NCBI GenBank assembly: GCA_000430305.1
Contig: ASZZ01000010.1
Span: 1 to 64,000 of the forward strand
DNA: 64,000 nt
DNA from: Streptococcus mitis 17/34
Lineage (GTDB): Bacteria > Bacillota > Bacilli > Lactobacillales > Streptococcaceae
Direction: 5' to 3'
Part shown: in pieces, positions 49,817 to 59,800 of the stretch
Numbering within the stretch: the first letter of the stretch is position 1
Layout of the letters: every line of letters begins with the position of its first letter
Notes under the pieces: generated by a model
The model's input: only the letters and a program-made list of their open reading frames with translations
Databases searched by the model: none
What the model was told of the DNA's origin: nothing
Program-made: the position numbers and the translations under genes

Positions 49817-49845
49817 TTGATTTTTATATGAAAACGGTTTATACT
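49817..49845 (+). promoter_or_regulatory. manL promoter with cre-like spacer
   Basis: TTGATT (49817-49822), 17-nt spacer, TATACT (49840-49845). ATGAAAACGGTTTATA (49828-49843) fills the spacer and matches the cre consensus at about 13 of 15 positions. Confidence 0.72.
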
Positions 49846-49907
49846 AATCTAGTCTTAAAGTTTTCTTAAACAATGAGCACAACATTTTATAAGGAGGAAT
49901 GACAATA

Positions 49908-50897
49908 ATGAGTATCGGAATCATTATTGCGAGCCACGGTGAATTCGCTGCAGGTATTCATCAATCAGGATCTATGATTTTTGGTGAACAAGAAAAGGTT
50001 CAAGTTGTAACCTTTATGCCAAATGAAGGTCCAGATGACCTATATGCTAAATTTAACAATGCTGTGGCTGCATTTGACGCAGAAGATGAGGTGCTAGTTT
50101 TGGCTGACCTTTGGAGTGGTTCTCCATTCAACCAAGCTAGTCGCGTGATGGGAGAAAATCCTGAGCGTAAATTTGCCATCATCACAGGACTTAACTTACC
50201 GATGTTAATCCAAGCCTATACAGAGCGCCTCATGGACGCTACTGCAGGTGTGGAAAAAGTCGCTGCGAATATTATCAAAGAAGCCAAAGATGGCATCAAA
50301 GCTCTTCCAGAAGAGCTCAACCCAGTTGAGGAAGTGGCAAGCGCCGCAGCTGCTCCAGTTGCCCAAGCCGCTATTCCAGAAGGAACTGTCATCGGAGATG
50401 GAAAACTCAAAATCAACCTTGCTCGCCTGGACACTCGTCTACTTCACGGTCAGGTTGCAACTGCTTGGACTCCAGATTCAAAAGCAGACCGTATCATCGT
50501 TGCTTCAGATAACGTTGCCAACGACGATCTTCGTAAAGAATTGATTAAACAAGCAGCTCCTAACGGAGTAAGAGCCAATGTTGTACCAATCCAAAAATTG
50601 ATTGAGGTTTCAAAAGACCCACGTTTTGGAGAAACACATGCCCTTATCTTGTTTGAAACACCTCAAGACGCTCTTCGTGCCATCGAAGGTGGCGTGCCAA
50701 TCAAGACACTTAACGTAGGATCAATGGCTCACTCAACAGGTAAAACAATGATTAACAATGTTTTGTCTATGGACAAAGAAGATGTTGCTACATTTGAAAA
50801 AATGCGTGACCTTGGTGTTGAATTTGACGTACGTAAAGTGCCAAACGACACCAAAAAAGATTTGTTTGACTTGATTAACAAAGCCAACGTTCAATAA
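49908..50897 (+). CDS. manL: PTS mannose/glucose EIIAB (ManL)
   Basis: 329 residues from ATG 49908; AAGGAGG is well spaced for it, and too close to the alternative ATG 49899. EIIA domain (~1-130) with phospho-His 10 in ASHGEF; an Ala/Pro-rich linker (~140-160); EIIB domain (~165-329) with its active His in [15 protein letters not shown]. Main glucose/mannose uptake system and a global sugar sensor in streptococci. First gene of manLMN. Confidence 0.96.
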   Translation: MSIGIIIASHGEFAAGIHQSGSMIFGEQEKVQVVTFMPNEGPDDLYAKFNNAVAAFDAEDEVLVLADLWSGSPFNQASRVMGENPERKFAIITGLNLPMLIQAYTERLMDATAGVEKVAANIIKEAKDGIKALPEELNPVEEVASAAAAPVAQAAIPEGTVIGDGKLKINLARLDTRLLHGQVATAWTPDSKADRIIVASDNVANDDLRKELIKQAAPNGVRANVVPIQKLIEVSKDPRFGETHALILFETPQDALRAIEGGVPIKTLNVGSMAHSTGKTMINNVLSMDKEDVATFEKMRDLGVEFDVRKVPNDTKKDLFDLINKANVQ

Positions 50898-50971
50898 TAG
50901 ACATTAAGCTATCGAAGAATACTAAGAAAATTTTTCACTTTATTATACTTAAATAGAAAAGGAATAAAACC

Positions 50972-51784
50972 ATGTCAGATATTTCAATTATTTCTGCTGT
51001 CTTGGTTGTAGTTGTTGCCTTCCTTGCAGGTCTTGAAGGTATCCTCGACCAATTCCAATTCCATCAACCAATCGTCGCATGTACCCTTATCGGACTTGCA
51101 ACTGGTAACCTCGAAGCAGGGGTTATGCTTGGTGGATCACTTCAAATGATCGCCCTTGGTTGGGCAAACATCGGAGCTGCCGTAGCTCCTGACGCTGCTC
51201 TTGCATCTGTTGCCGCAGCAATCATCTTGATCAAAGGTGGTAACTTTACTACTGAAGGTATCGCCGTTGCAACAGCAACAGCTATTCCTCTTGCCGTAGC
51301 TGGACTTTTCTTGACAATGATTGTTCGTACAATCTCAGTTGGTTTGGTTCACACTGCTGATGCTGCTGCTAAAGAAGGAAATATTGCGGCTGTTGAGCGT
51401 GCTCACTTTATCGCACTTCTTCTTCAAGGTCTTCGTATTGCTATCCCTGCAGCCTTCCTTATCGCTATCCCTGCTTCTGCCGTTCAAGACGCTCTTAAAT
51501 TGATGCCAGACTGGTTGAACGGTGGTATGGCTGTTGGTGGTGCTATGGTCGTTGCCGTTGGTTACGCTATGGTTATCAACATGATGGCAACTCGTGAAGT
51601 ATGGCCATTCTTCGCAATCGGTTTTGCTTTTGCTGCAATTTCTCAATTGACTTTGATTGCCCTTGGTGTAGTCGGTGTTGCCCTTGCCTTCATCTACCTT
51701 AACCTTTCAAAACAAGGTGGTAACGGTGGCGGCGGAGCTGCAACTTCTAACGACCCAATCGGTGATATCCTAGAAGACTACTAG
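50972..51784 (+). CDS. manM: PTS mannose EIIC (ManM)
   Basis: 270 residues. Hydrophobic EIIC subunit of the mannose family with GLEGILDQFQFHQPIVACTLIG and GGSLQMIALGW. Forms the transmembrane sugar channel with ManN and is also the receptor for class IIa bacteriocins in related genera. Codon use is strongly biased, as expected of a highly expressed gene. 74 nt after manL. Confidence 0.95.
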   Translation: MSDISIISAVLVVVVAFLAGLEGILDQFQFHQPIVACTLIGLATGNLEAGVMLGGSLQMIALGWANIGAAVAPDAALASVAAAIILIKGGNFTTEGIAVATATAIPLAVAGLFLTMIVRTISVGLVHTADAAAKEGNIAAVERAHFIALLLQGLRIAIPAAFLIAIPASAVQDALKLMPDWLNGGMAVGGAMVVAVGYAMVINMMATREVWPFFAIGFAFAAISQLTLIALGVVGVALAFIYLNLSKQGGNGGGGAATSNDPIGDILEDY

Positions 51785-51798
51785 AAAGGGGAACAATC

Positions 51799-52710
51799 AT
51801 GACTGAAAAACTTCAATTATCAAAATCAGATCGTAAAAAAGTTTGGTGGCGTTCACAATTCCTTCAAGGTTCTTGGAACTACGAGCGTATGCAAAACTTG
51901 GGTTGGGCTTACTCATTGATTCCAGCTATCAAAAAATTGTACACTACTAAAGAAGACCAAGCTGCTGCTCTTGAGCGTCACCTTGAGTTCTTCAACACTC
52001 ACCCATACGTAGCTGCTCCTATCATGGGGGTTACTCTTGCACTTGAAGAAGAACGTGCTAACGGTGTTGAAATCGACGACGCTGCTATCCAAGGGGTTAA
52101 AATCGGTATGATGGGACCTCTTGCAGGTATCGGTGACCCAGTATTCTGGTTTACAGTTCGTCCTATCCTTGGAGCTCTTGGTGCATCACTTGCTGCATCT
52201 GGTAACTTGGTTGGTCCACTTCTCTTCTTCTTCGGATGGAATGCGATCCGTATGGCCTTCCTATGGTACACACAAGAGTTTGGTTACAAAGCTGGATCTG
52301 AAATCACTAAAGACATGTCTGGTGGTATTTTGAAAGACATCACTAAAGGTGCTTCTATCCTTGGTATGTTCATCCTTGCTGTTCTTGTACAACGTTGGGT
52401 ATCTATCAACTTCACTGTTAACCTTCCAGGTAAACAATTGGCTGAAGGTGCCTACATCAACTTCCCAGAAGGACCTGTATCAGGTGCTGAATTGAAAGGT
52501 ATCCTTGGTCAAGCACTTGGTGGATTGAGCCTAGATAAGATTCAACCACAAACTCTTCAAGGTCAGTTGAATTCATTGATTCCAGGATTGATGGGACTTC
52601 TCCTTACTTTCCTTTGCATGTGGTTGCTTAAGAAAAAAGTATCACCAATCTCAATCATCCTTGCACTCTTTGCAGTAGGTATCGCAGCTCGTTTCTTCGG
52701 TATCATGTAA
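51799..52710 (+). CDS. manN: PTS mannose EIID (ManN)
   Basis: 303 residues. EIID family signature NYERMQNLGWAYSLIPAIKKLY and GPLAGIGDPVFWFTVRPI. Membrane subunit that completes the sugar channel. AAAGGGGAAC is the ribosome site; 14 nt after manM. Terminator follows. Confidence 0.95.
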   Translation: MTEKLQLSKSDRKKVWWRSQFLQGSWNYERMQNLGWAYSLIPAIKKLYTTKEDQAAALERHLEFFNTHPYVAAPIMGVTLALEEERANGVEIDDAAIQGVKIGMMGPLAGIGDPVFWFTVRPILGALGASLAASGNLVGPLLFFFGWNAIRMAFLWYTQEFGYKAGSEITKDMSGGILKDITKGASILGMFILAVLVQRWVSINFTVNLPGKQLAEGAYINFPEGPVSGAELKGILGQALGGLSLDKIQPQTLQGQLNSLIPGLMGLLLTFLCMWLLKKKVSPISIILALFAVGIAARFFGIM

Positions 52711-52721
52711 TCAAGCAACTT

Positions 52722-52756
52722 AAAAGGAACCAGGTTCTAAGCCTGATTCCTTTTTT
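52722..52756 (+). terminator. manLMN terminator
   Basis: AAAGGAACCAGG...CCTGATTCCTTTTTT. The final T-run is only 9 nt from the convergent pepC stop, so it may serve both genes. Confidence 0.9.
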
Positions 52757-52764
52757 CTATGCTT

Positions 52765-54099
52765 TTATTTTGCCAAGGCTCCCATTGGATCCCATGGTGC
52801 AAGCACAATTGGTTCTGCTTCATAGGCAGCTTGTTCTTCGGTTGTTAACAATTCTTTACGGACAACGATTTGATATGTGTATTCGTCCATCCAAGCGTCT
52901 GAGGCAACAAAATAACCATCTGTACCGACCTTGTCTCCCCATGAGTTTTCAACCTTCCACTTGGTTGACTTCCCATTTTCGTCAAAATCAACACCTGTCA
53001 AGACCATAGCGTGGGTCATTAAGCTTTCGCTGTAGTCCAAACGTCCAGCCTTGTCTTGAGTGAGTTTAATGTCCATGCTTGATTCAAAGTCATAAACATC
53101 TGTCGCAAGAATTCCAGCTTTTCGGTTGCTAAGCTGACCAACATCAGAACCAAACCAAACAGTCTCACCTGTTTGCATTTGAGCAATCGCCAATTCTTTC
53201 AAGCGCTCCATCGGTACGTTGATGTAGCGAACTGCACGGCTACCAACCACATTTCCCAACATTTCAACTGTGTAAGATTGGCCGTAAGGCTTGTCAGCAG
53301 TTGGAGCATTGATAACAGAAACGTAATCTTCTAGAGGAAGATTGACATATTTCTTATAAAATTCCTGTGGTGTAATACCCTTTTCGCTTTGATAGTTGTT
53401 ATCCTTATCACGATAAGCAAAGTCAAATTTACGTGGTGGAAGGCCTAGTGACATAGCAAGGAAATTAAAGATTTCTTGCAAGAGGTCTTCTTTCTTAGCT
53501 TGAACAGTCGCTTGATCTGCGCCAGAAGCAAGCAAATCACGCAAGATTTGGGCATCTTGACGAAGCAATTTGTTAAGGATTGCATTTAGCTCACGGCTAC
53601 TGCTAGATGAAACGGACTCAGGATAAACAGACTTGGGAACAACACCGTATTTTTCAAAGAGAGAAACGACCATATCCCATTGACCTCCATCTTGTTGAGG
53701 TGTTTGAAGTAGGAATTTAACCTTACGGCTTGTCAAGTCTTGGTCTGCAGTCGCAATGACTTGCTCCAAGAACCAGTTTGATTTCTCATACTTGTCCCAG
53801 AAGAAAGTATGGGCCTGTGACAACTCAAAATTTTCCAGTTTGTATTGAGAGATGAGTTTGTGGCGGAAGGTGTTAAGGGCTGCAAACATCCAGCAACGAC
53901 CAGAAGCCTTCTGGTTGGTTACCTTGTCCTTGGTCAAATCCAATGAAAAAACAGGGGTATTGTCTACATGGCTTTGGCGACGTTCTAGAGCTGCAAAAAT
54001 TCCGTTGTGGCTAGCAGCATTTTCAATCGCTTGGTATTTTACATTTGCTTCATAATTGGCAAATAGTTTATCAGTAAATGATTCTTGAATCGCGTTCAT
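52765..54099 (-). CDS. pepC: Aminopeptidase C (bleomycin hydrolase family)
   Basis: 444 residues. Papain-like cysteine peptidase C1B: catalytic Cys 69 in KASGRCWMFAALN, His in LMTHAMVLTGVD, Asn in VENSWGDKVG. Hexameric cytoplasmic aminopeptidase releasing N-terminal residues from imported peptides, complementary to the Ami system. Good promoter (TTGCTT-16-TATAAT) and AAAGGAGG ribosome site. Confidence 0.95.
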   Translation of the reverse strand: MNAIQESFTDKLFANYEANVKYQAIENAASHNGIFAALERRQSHVDNTPVFSLDLTKDKVTNQKASGRCWMFAALNTFRHKLISQYKLENFELSQAHTFFWDKYEKSNWFLEQVIATADQDLTSRKVKFLLQTPQQDGGQWDMVVSLFEKYGVVPKSVYPESVSSSSSRELNAILNKLLRQDAQILRDLLASGADQATVQAKKEDLLQEIFNFLAMSLGLPPRKFDFAYRDKDNNYQSEKGITPQEFYKKYVNLPLEDYVSVINAPTADKPYGQSYTVEMLGNVVGSRAVRYINVPMERLKELAIAQMQTGETVWFGSDVGQLSNRKAGILATDVYDFESSMDIKLTQDKAGRLDYSESLMTHAMVLTGVDFDENGKSTKWKVENSWGDKVGTDGYFVASDAWMDEYTYQIVVRKELLTTEEQAAYEAEPIVLAPWDPMGALAK

Positions 54100-54125
54100 A
54101 GATTCCTCCTTTTATTCTACAGTCT

Positions 54126-54153
54126 ATTATAACTCTTTTCACAAAGGAAGCAA
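54126..54153 (-). promoter_or_regulatory. pepC promoter
   Basis: Minus strand TTGCTT (54148-54153), 16-nt spacer, TATAAT (54126-54131). Confidence 0.78.
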
Positions 54154-54164
54154 CTGAAAAACAT

Positions 54165-54194
54165 AAAAGGCAAGGACATTGTCCCTCACCTTTT
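54165..54194 (-). terminator. Terminator of the rsuA-like gene
   Basis: Minus strand AAAAGG..AGGGAC AAT GTCCTT.GCCTTTT, T-rich after the stem. Confidence 0.75.
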
Positions 54195-54210
54195 TCAAAT
54201 TTAAACTAAA

Positions 54211-54933
54211 TTAAGCAATATTAGCACGGAGATCTTCTAATTCTTCCTTGGTCAAGCGACGCCATTCTCCTCGCTGCAAGTTCTCATCTAAAACTAAAGT
54301 TCCCATAGTCAAACGTTGCAAGTCTACTACTTCCTTGCCACAGTAGCCCACCATACGCTTGATCTGATGAAACTTCCCTTCTGCAATGGTCACACGGATT
54401 TGACTCTGATTCTTTTCTGCATCTGTGGAAAGAATCTCCAGTCTAGCGGACTGACAGGTAAAGTCTTTGAGCGGAATACCCTCAGCAAATATCTCCACAT
54501 CTTCTTGAGTCATCACTCCCTTGACCAGAGCCAGATAGGTCTTATCCACATGACGCTTGGGGGAAAGAAGAGCATGTGCAAGCTGACCATCATTGGTCAA
54601 GAGCAAAAGACCATGCGTGTCAATATCCAAGCGTCCTACTGGGAAAACTTCCTTGGTCCGAGCAATATCATCCAGCAAGTCCAACACGGTTCTGTGCTTG
54701 GGATCCTCAGTCGCTGAAATAACTCCTTGGGGCTTGTTCATCATATAGTAAACAAACTCCTCGTACTCCAGCACTTGCCCATCAAAGCGAATCTCATCTC
54801 TTTCTTCATCAATCTGCAATTTAGCTGATTTTTCTTTTTTACCATTTACCGTCACACGCCCAGCCTTGAGCAAGTTTTTGACCTCTGTCCGACTCCCTAC
54901 AGCGCAGGCAACTAAAAATTTATCTAATCTCAT
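54211..54933 (-). CDS. RsuA-family 16S rRNA pseudouridine synthase
   Basis: 240 residues. N-terminal S4 RNA-binding domain (~1-48, MRLDKFLVACAVGSRTEVKNLL) and the pseudouridine synthase core with catalytic Asp in GRLDIDTHGLLLLTNDG. RsuA makes pseudouridine 516 in E. coli 16S rRNA; the site here is assumed. ATG 54933 is 6 nt after TGATATAAT with no ribosome site, so a leaderless mRNA is predicted. Confidence 0.9.
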   Translation of the reverse strand: MRLDKFLVACAVGSRTEVKNLLKAGRVTVNGKKEKSAKLQIDEERDEIRFDGQVLEYEEFVYYMMNKPQGVISATEDPKHRTVLDLLDDIARTKEVFPVGRLDIDTHGLLLLTNDGQLAHALLSPKRHVDKTYLALVKGVMTQEDVEIFAEGIPLKDFTCQSARLEILSTDAEKNQSQIRVTIAEGKFHQIKRMVGYCGKEVVDLQRLTMGTLVLDENLQRGEWRRLTKEELEDLRANIA

Positions 54934-54939
54934 AGAACT

Positions 54940-54948
54940 ATTATATCA
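54940..54948 (-). promoter_or_regulatory. Extended -10 promoter giving leaderless rsuA-like mRNA
   Basis: Minus strand TGATATAAT, six bases, then ATG 54933. Confidence 0.7.
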
Positions 54949-54993
54949 TACTCAAAAGGGGGCTGGCTCAATGACCAACCTCCTTTTCGTTTC

Positions 54994-55190
54994 ATACTCT
55001 TCAAAAATCTCTTCAAACCGCGTCAAAGTCGCCTTGCCGTAGGTATATGTAACTGACTTCGTCAGTTCTATCCACAACCTCAAAACAGTGTTTTGAGCTG
55101 ACTTCGTCAGTTTTATCTGCAACCTCAAAGATGTACTTTAAGCAGACTGCGGCTAGTTTCCTAGTTTGCTCTTTGATTTTCATTGAGTAT
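54994..55190 (+). repeat. BOX element A-B-B-C
   Basis: boxA (ATACTCTTCAAAAATC), two boxB units (CTCAAAACAGTGTTTTGAG and a diverged CTCAAAGATGTACTTTAAG), boxC ending TTTTCATTGAGTAT. Fills most of the 270-bp gap between the rsuA-like gene and the GlsB-like gene. Confidence 0.93.
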
Positions 55191-55203
55191 CAGATTTAAG
55201 AAA

Positions 55204-55434
55204 TTAACTTCCTCGTCTCCAGAAAATCGCTAAGACAATCATGGAACCTAGTACTGCCGGAATAATGGAAGTTCCTGCTATTATCGGTCCCCAAGTCCCA
55301 AAAAGCAAGTGGCCTATAAAGGCACCAATCCAGCCTAGAAACATTTTCCCAAAGCAACCCATGCGTTCTCCACGATTGGTCAGAGTACCTGCTAAAAATC
55401 CCACTAGGAGACCAACGAACATACTTCCTATCAT
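55204..55434 (-). CDS. GlsB/YeaQ/YmgE family small membrane protein
   Basis: 76 residues from ATG 55434 with AGGAGCC upstream. Three hydrophobic segments with glycine-rich GLLVGFLAGTL and GWIGAFIGHLLFG, the typical transglycosylase-associated family pattern. Often induced under stress in Firmicutes; function unknown. It starts 9 nt after pepS ends, so it is probably in that operon. Confidence 0.82.
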   Translation of the reverse strand: MIGSMFVGLLVGFLAGTLTNRGERMGCFGKMFLGWIGAFIGHLLFGTWGPIIAGTSIIPAVLGSMIVLAIFWRRGS

Positions 55435-55443
55435 CTTGGCTCC

Positions 55444-56686
55444 TTAATTTGCCCAATTCCCATTACGGAAAAGAGGTACTCGCGTTCCATCCTCACGGAT
55501 ACCATCGATATCCATTCGACTAGACCCAATCATAAAGTCCACGTGAACATCTGAACGGTTAAGCCCTGCAGCTTCAAGCTCTTCTTCGCTCATCTCTGCA
55601 CCACCAACGACGCTAGTCGCATAGGCAGCACCGATGGCCAAGTGATTTGAAGCATTTTCATCAAAAAGGGTGTTAAAGAAGGTAATACCTGACTGAGAAA
55701 TTGGACTTGGATCTGGTACCAAGGCACATTCACCTAAGGCACGCGCACCCACATTTTCAAAGACAAGGTCTTTCATGACCTGATCACCCTTCTCAGCAGT
55801 AATGTCTACGATTTGTCCATCCTTGAAGGTTACCTTAATGCCTTCAATGATGTTGCCATTATAACTAAGCGGTTTTGTAGAAGTGACATAACCAGCTGCG
55901 CGACGGAAGTCTGGTGCTGTGAAAACTTCCTCTGTCGGCATATTTGGTAAGAATCCTTCTCCTTGCGCATTGATAGCACCAGCTGATTCCCAAACATGGT
56001 TCTTAGGTAAGCCAAGTGTCAAATCTGTCCCTGGAGCTGTGTAGTGAAGGGCTGAAAATTGCTCTTTATTAAGCATATCTGCCTTGCTCTTAAGAATGGC
56101 TGCGTGTTCTTCCCAAGCCTTAACAGGATCTTCTTCATAGACACGGCAAGTTTTGAAGATTTGGTCCCAAAGAAGATCGACTGCTTCTTCATCGCTCGCA
56201 GCATTTGGAAAGACTTTTTTAGCCCATTCAAGTCCAGCAGCGGCTGCTACAGTCCAGCTAACCTTGTTGGATTGCGTTGCGATACGCATTGGCTTCATGG
56301 CAAGTCCCATAGCTTTAGCAGAAGCTGAAAGCTTGTCAGCGTCCACTCCATTCAAGGCACCTGGGTCAGAAGAACGAACCCCAAGACGGCTAGCCTTATT
56401 CTCCAAGAGATAGTTCATCTCAGCAATCTTGTATTCTGGCACATTGTCCAGACGCTCCATCGGCGCGTGGAGGAACTTCTCACGGTTGATCACATCATCT
56501 GTCCACTGAACAATAACCTCATGTGCACCCAAAGCATAAGCTTCTTTCACGATTAAATGAGCCAACTCGCGTTGCTCCACATCAATAGAGAGAGCCAAAG
56601 TGTGACCAGGTTGCACGTTGATTCCATTCGCAACCAATAATTTCGCATATTTTTCTAGATTTTCTTTTAAAATTTGGTAAAACCAT
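55444..56686 (-). pseudogene. pepS: M29 aminopeptidase PepS, frameshifted as sequenced
   Basis: ATG 56686 begins MVLPNFK; an extra A (AAAA for AAA, 56665-56668) shifts the frame. Removing it restores ENLEKYAKLLVANGINVQPG and a 413-residue protein, the family length. The body is intact, with metal-ligand segments GLPKNHVWESAGAINAQGEGF, LGECALV, and HLAIGAAYATSV and the C-terminal HVDFMIGSSRMDIDGI. Metallo-aminopeptidase releasing mainly aromatic and basic N-terminal residues. A TTG restart at 56637 could yield a truncated product. Likely base error. Confidence 0.88.
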
Positions 56687-56707
56687 TCTATTTTTCCTTT
56701 TCTATTT

Positions 56708-56860
56708 TTATTTTTCTTTCAAAGCAGAAAATAATCCTGCCAAAGTAATAGCACCTGACAAGAGTGCTGTCGATAGAAGAATTGTCTGATCAGCAAGTTC
56801 TAATTGATACTCAAACACCTTCTCAGCCGGCTTGTCTTCCGCAAAAATTCTTAGTTTCAT
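56708..56860 (-). CDS. Hypothetical 50-residue protein with one membrane helix
   Basis: ATG 56860 with AGAGGGAAAAAG upstream; encodes a polypeptide starting MKLRIFAEDKPAEKVFEYQL and ending GLFSALKEK. An acidic, possibly beta-hairpin N-terminal half and a hydrophobic C-terminal half (~28-46, ILLSTALLSGAITLAGLF). It fits the 18-nt gap after polC and before pepS with a proper ribosome site, so I consider it real. Function unknown. Confidence 0.72.
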   Translation of the reverse strand: MKLRIFAEDKPAEKVFEYQLELADQTILLSTALLSGAITLAGLFSALKEK

Positions 56861-56878
56861 CTTTTTCCCTCTAAAACC

Positions 56879-59800
56879 TTAAAACAACTCATCAAACAAA
56901 CTCAACTGGTTATCCTCTGGCATATTGCCGAGAATCCCCATTTCATCCATCTTTTCAACCAAGGTAGATGAGAGGCCACCGCGTTTTCGTAGTTCTGTTT
57001 TGGAGAGGAATTCTCCCTCTTCACGCGCTCGCACCAGTTGCTTGGCAACGTTCTCTCCCAGACCATCCATTGCTACAAATGGCGGGATGAGAGTGTCACC
57101 ATCGATGAGGAACTCTGTCGCCTGACTACGGTAGAGATCGAGTTTGCCAAACTTGAAACCACGTTCCCACATTTCATTGACAATCTCAAGAGTTGTATAG
57201 AGGTCAATTTCCACATTAGAGGCTTCATTGTTCTTCCGTTTTTCAGAGATTTCTTCCATTCTGCGCTTGATGGCATCCAAACCTGCACCCATGGTCTTGA
57301 TATCAAAGGCTTGGCACGGATTGAGAAGTAAGCACAGTAGTAATAAATGGGATGGTGAACCTTGAAGTAGGCCACACGCAAGGCCATCATAACGTAAGCT
57401 GCCGCATGGGCTTTAGGGAACATATACTTGATTTTCCCACAGGACTCGATATACCACTCTGGCACCTTGTTGGCTTCATGGCTTCGATGTAGCCATTTCG
57501 CTCCTCTTCAGAAATCTTCAGCCACAAGCCCTTACGTACCCGTTCCATGATGGTAAAGGCCATCTTAGGTTCGAGACCAGCATGCATGAGGTAAACCATG
57601 ATGTCGTCTCGACAACCAATAACGGTTGATAGGTCAGCAATCCCTTGCTTAATCAAATCTTGGGCATTGCCCAGCCAAACGTCAGTACCGTGGGACAACC
57701 CTGACAGCTGAAGCAACTCCGCAAAGGTCGTCGGATGCGTCTCGTCTACCATTCCACGTACAAAGTTGGTTCCAAACTCTGGAATCCCCAGCATCCCCGT
57801 CGGCGTTCCGATTTGTTCAGGAGTCACCCCTAGCACATCAGTCCCAGAAAATAGGGCCATCACGCCTTCATCATCCATAGGAATTTCATTAGGATCAATC
57901 CCAGACAAGTCCTGCAGTTTCCGGATCATGGTCGGATCATCATGTCCCAGTACATCAAGTTTGAGGACGTTCTCATCGATATCGTGGAAGTTAAAGTGAG
58001 TCGTCTGCCATTCAGCCGTCACATCATCTGCTGGATACTGGACAGGCGTAAAGTCGTAAACATCCATGTAGTTCGGAATAACAACAATCCCCCCGGGTGT
58101 TGTCCCGTTGTCCGCTTGACACCAGCCGCACCTTGGGCGAGGCGTTCCACCTCTGCATCACGATAAAACTTGCCATAGTCTCTCTCGTATCCCTTGACAA
58201 AGCCATAGGCAGTCTTAGCAGCTACCGTACCAACCGTTCCCGCACGGAAGGCATATTCCTCACCAAAGATATCACGCACATCCAAGTGGGCGCTAGGCTG
58301 ATCTTCTCCCGAGAAGTTCAAGTCAATATCGGGAACCTTGTCCCCATCAAAACCGAGGAAGGTCTCAAACGGAATATCCTGCCCATTTTTACTGAGTTTA
58401 TGACCACAGTTTGGACAGTCCTTATTGGGCATATCAAAACCTGAACCATAAGAACCATCGGTGATAAATTCGCTGTACTGACACTGACCACAGACATAGT
58501 GTGGAGAGAGAGGATTAACCTCCGTAATCCCAATCATGGTCGCAACAAAACTGGACCCAACAGACCCACGAGAACCAACCAAGTAGCCCCGTTCATTGGA
58601 ACGTTGTACCAGCATCTGAGAAGCCAGATAAATCACGGCAAAGCCATTCCCCAGAATAGAGGTTAGTTCTTTTTCAATCCGCAAATCAACGATATCTGGC
58701 AACGGATTTCCATAAATCTCAAAAGCCTTCTTATAGGTCAATTCAGCGACCGTTTCTTCAGCCTTGTCGATGAAAGGCGTGTACAAGTCACCTTTTACAA
58801 CCTCAACAGGCTCAAAGATTTCTGCCAAGGCATTGGTATTTTCAATAACCAGTTTCCGAGCCAGTTCCTCGCCTAAGAAAGCAAATTCGTCCAACATCTC
58901 ATTGGTCGTTCTAAAATGAGCCTTGGGAAGAGGAGCTGGTTGGGCATGTTCACCATGACCAATAGTTCGGTTAATCATCGCCCCCTGTCCCAAACTACGG
59001 ACGATAATTTCACGATAAATTTCTTCTTCCGGTTCGATATAGTGGACATTCCCCGTAGCCAAAACGGGCTTGCCAAGGCGTTCTCCAACCTCTATCAAAC
59101 TCTTGATAATAGTCTGGAGTTCTTCCATATCCTTGACCTGCTCCTTAGCAATCAAGGGAGCATAGATAGCCGGTGGCATGACCTCGATAAAGTCATAATA
59201 CTTGGCCACCTCAACCGCCGCATCCACACCTTGGGAAACGACTGCATCAAAAACTTCACCTTCTGCACAAGCTGATCCTAAAATCAAGCCTTCCCGATGG
59301 GCATCTAGAACCGTTCTCGGAATCCGTGGAACCCCTTCAAAGTACTTGGTATTAGACAGAGAAACCAGTTTAAAGATATTCTTTAGACCTACCTGATTCT
59401 TAACATAAATGGTCGCATGCTTGATTCGAGCTTTTTTATAAGAATCTGGACTGATTAGATCGATATTGAGTCTAGCCAGATTGGTCACACCATGTTTTTC
59501 TGCCACCTCTTTGATAAAAATGAAAAGCAGACGACCAGTAGCTTCCGCATCGTAGTTGGCCATGTGGTGATGTTCCAAAGCCACACCAAAACGCTTGGTC
59601 AAAGGCCCCAAACCATGACGTTTATATTCAGGATAGAGGTTTCTAGCAAACTCCAGTGTATCGATAACTGGCTGGCTAATCTTAGGCAGACCATGACGCT
59701 CATAGTTAGCATTCATAAAGCCAACGTCAAAGGTGGCATTGTGAGCAACTAAGACTGTATCCTTGCAAAATTCTTGAAATTCTTGCAAAACTTGTTCCAG

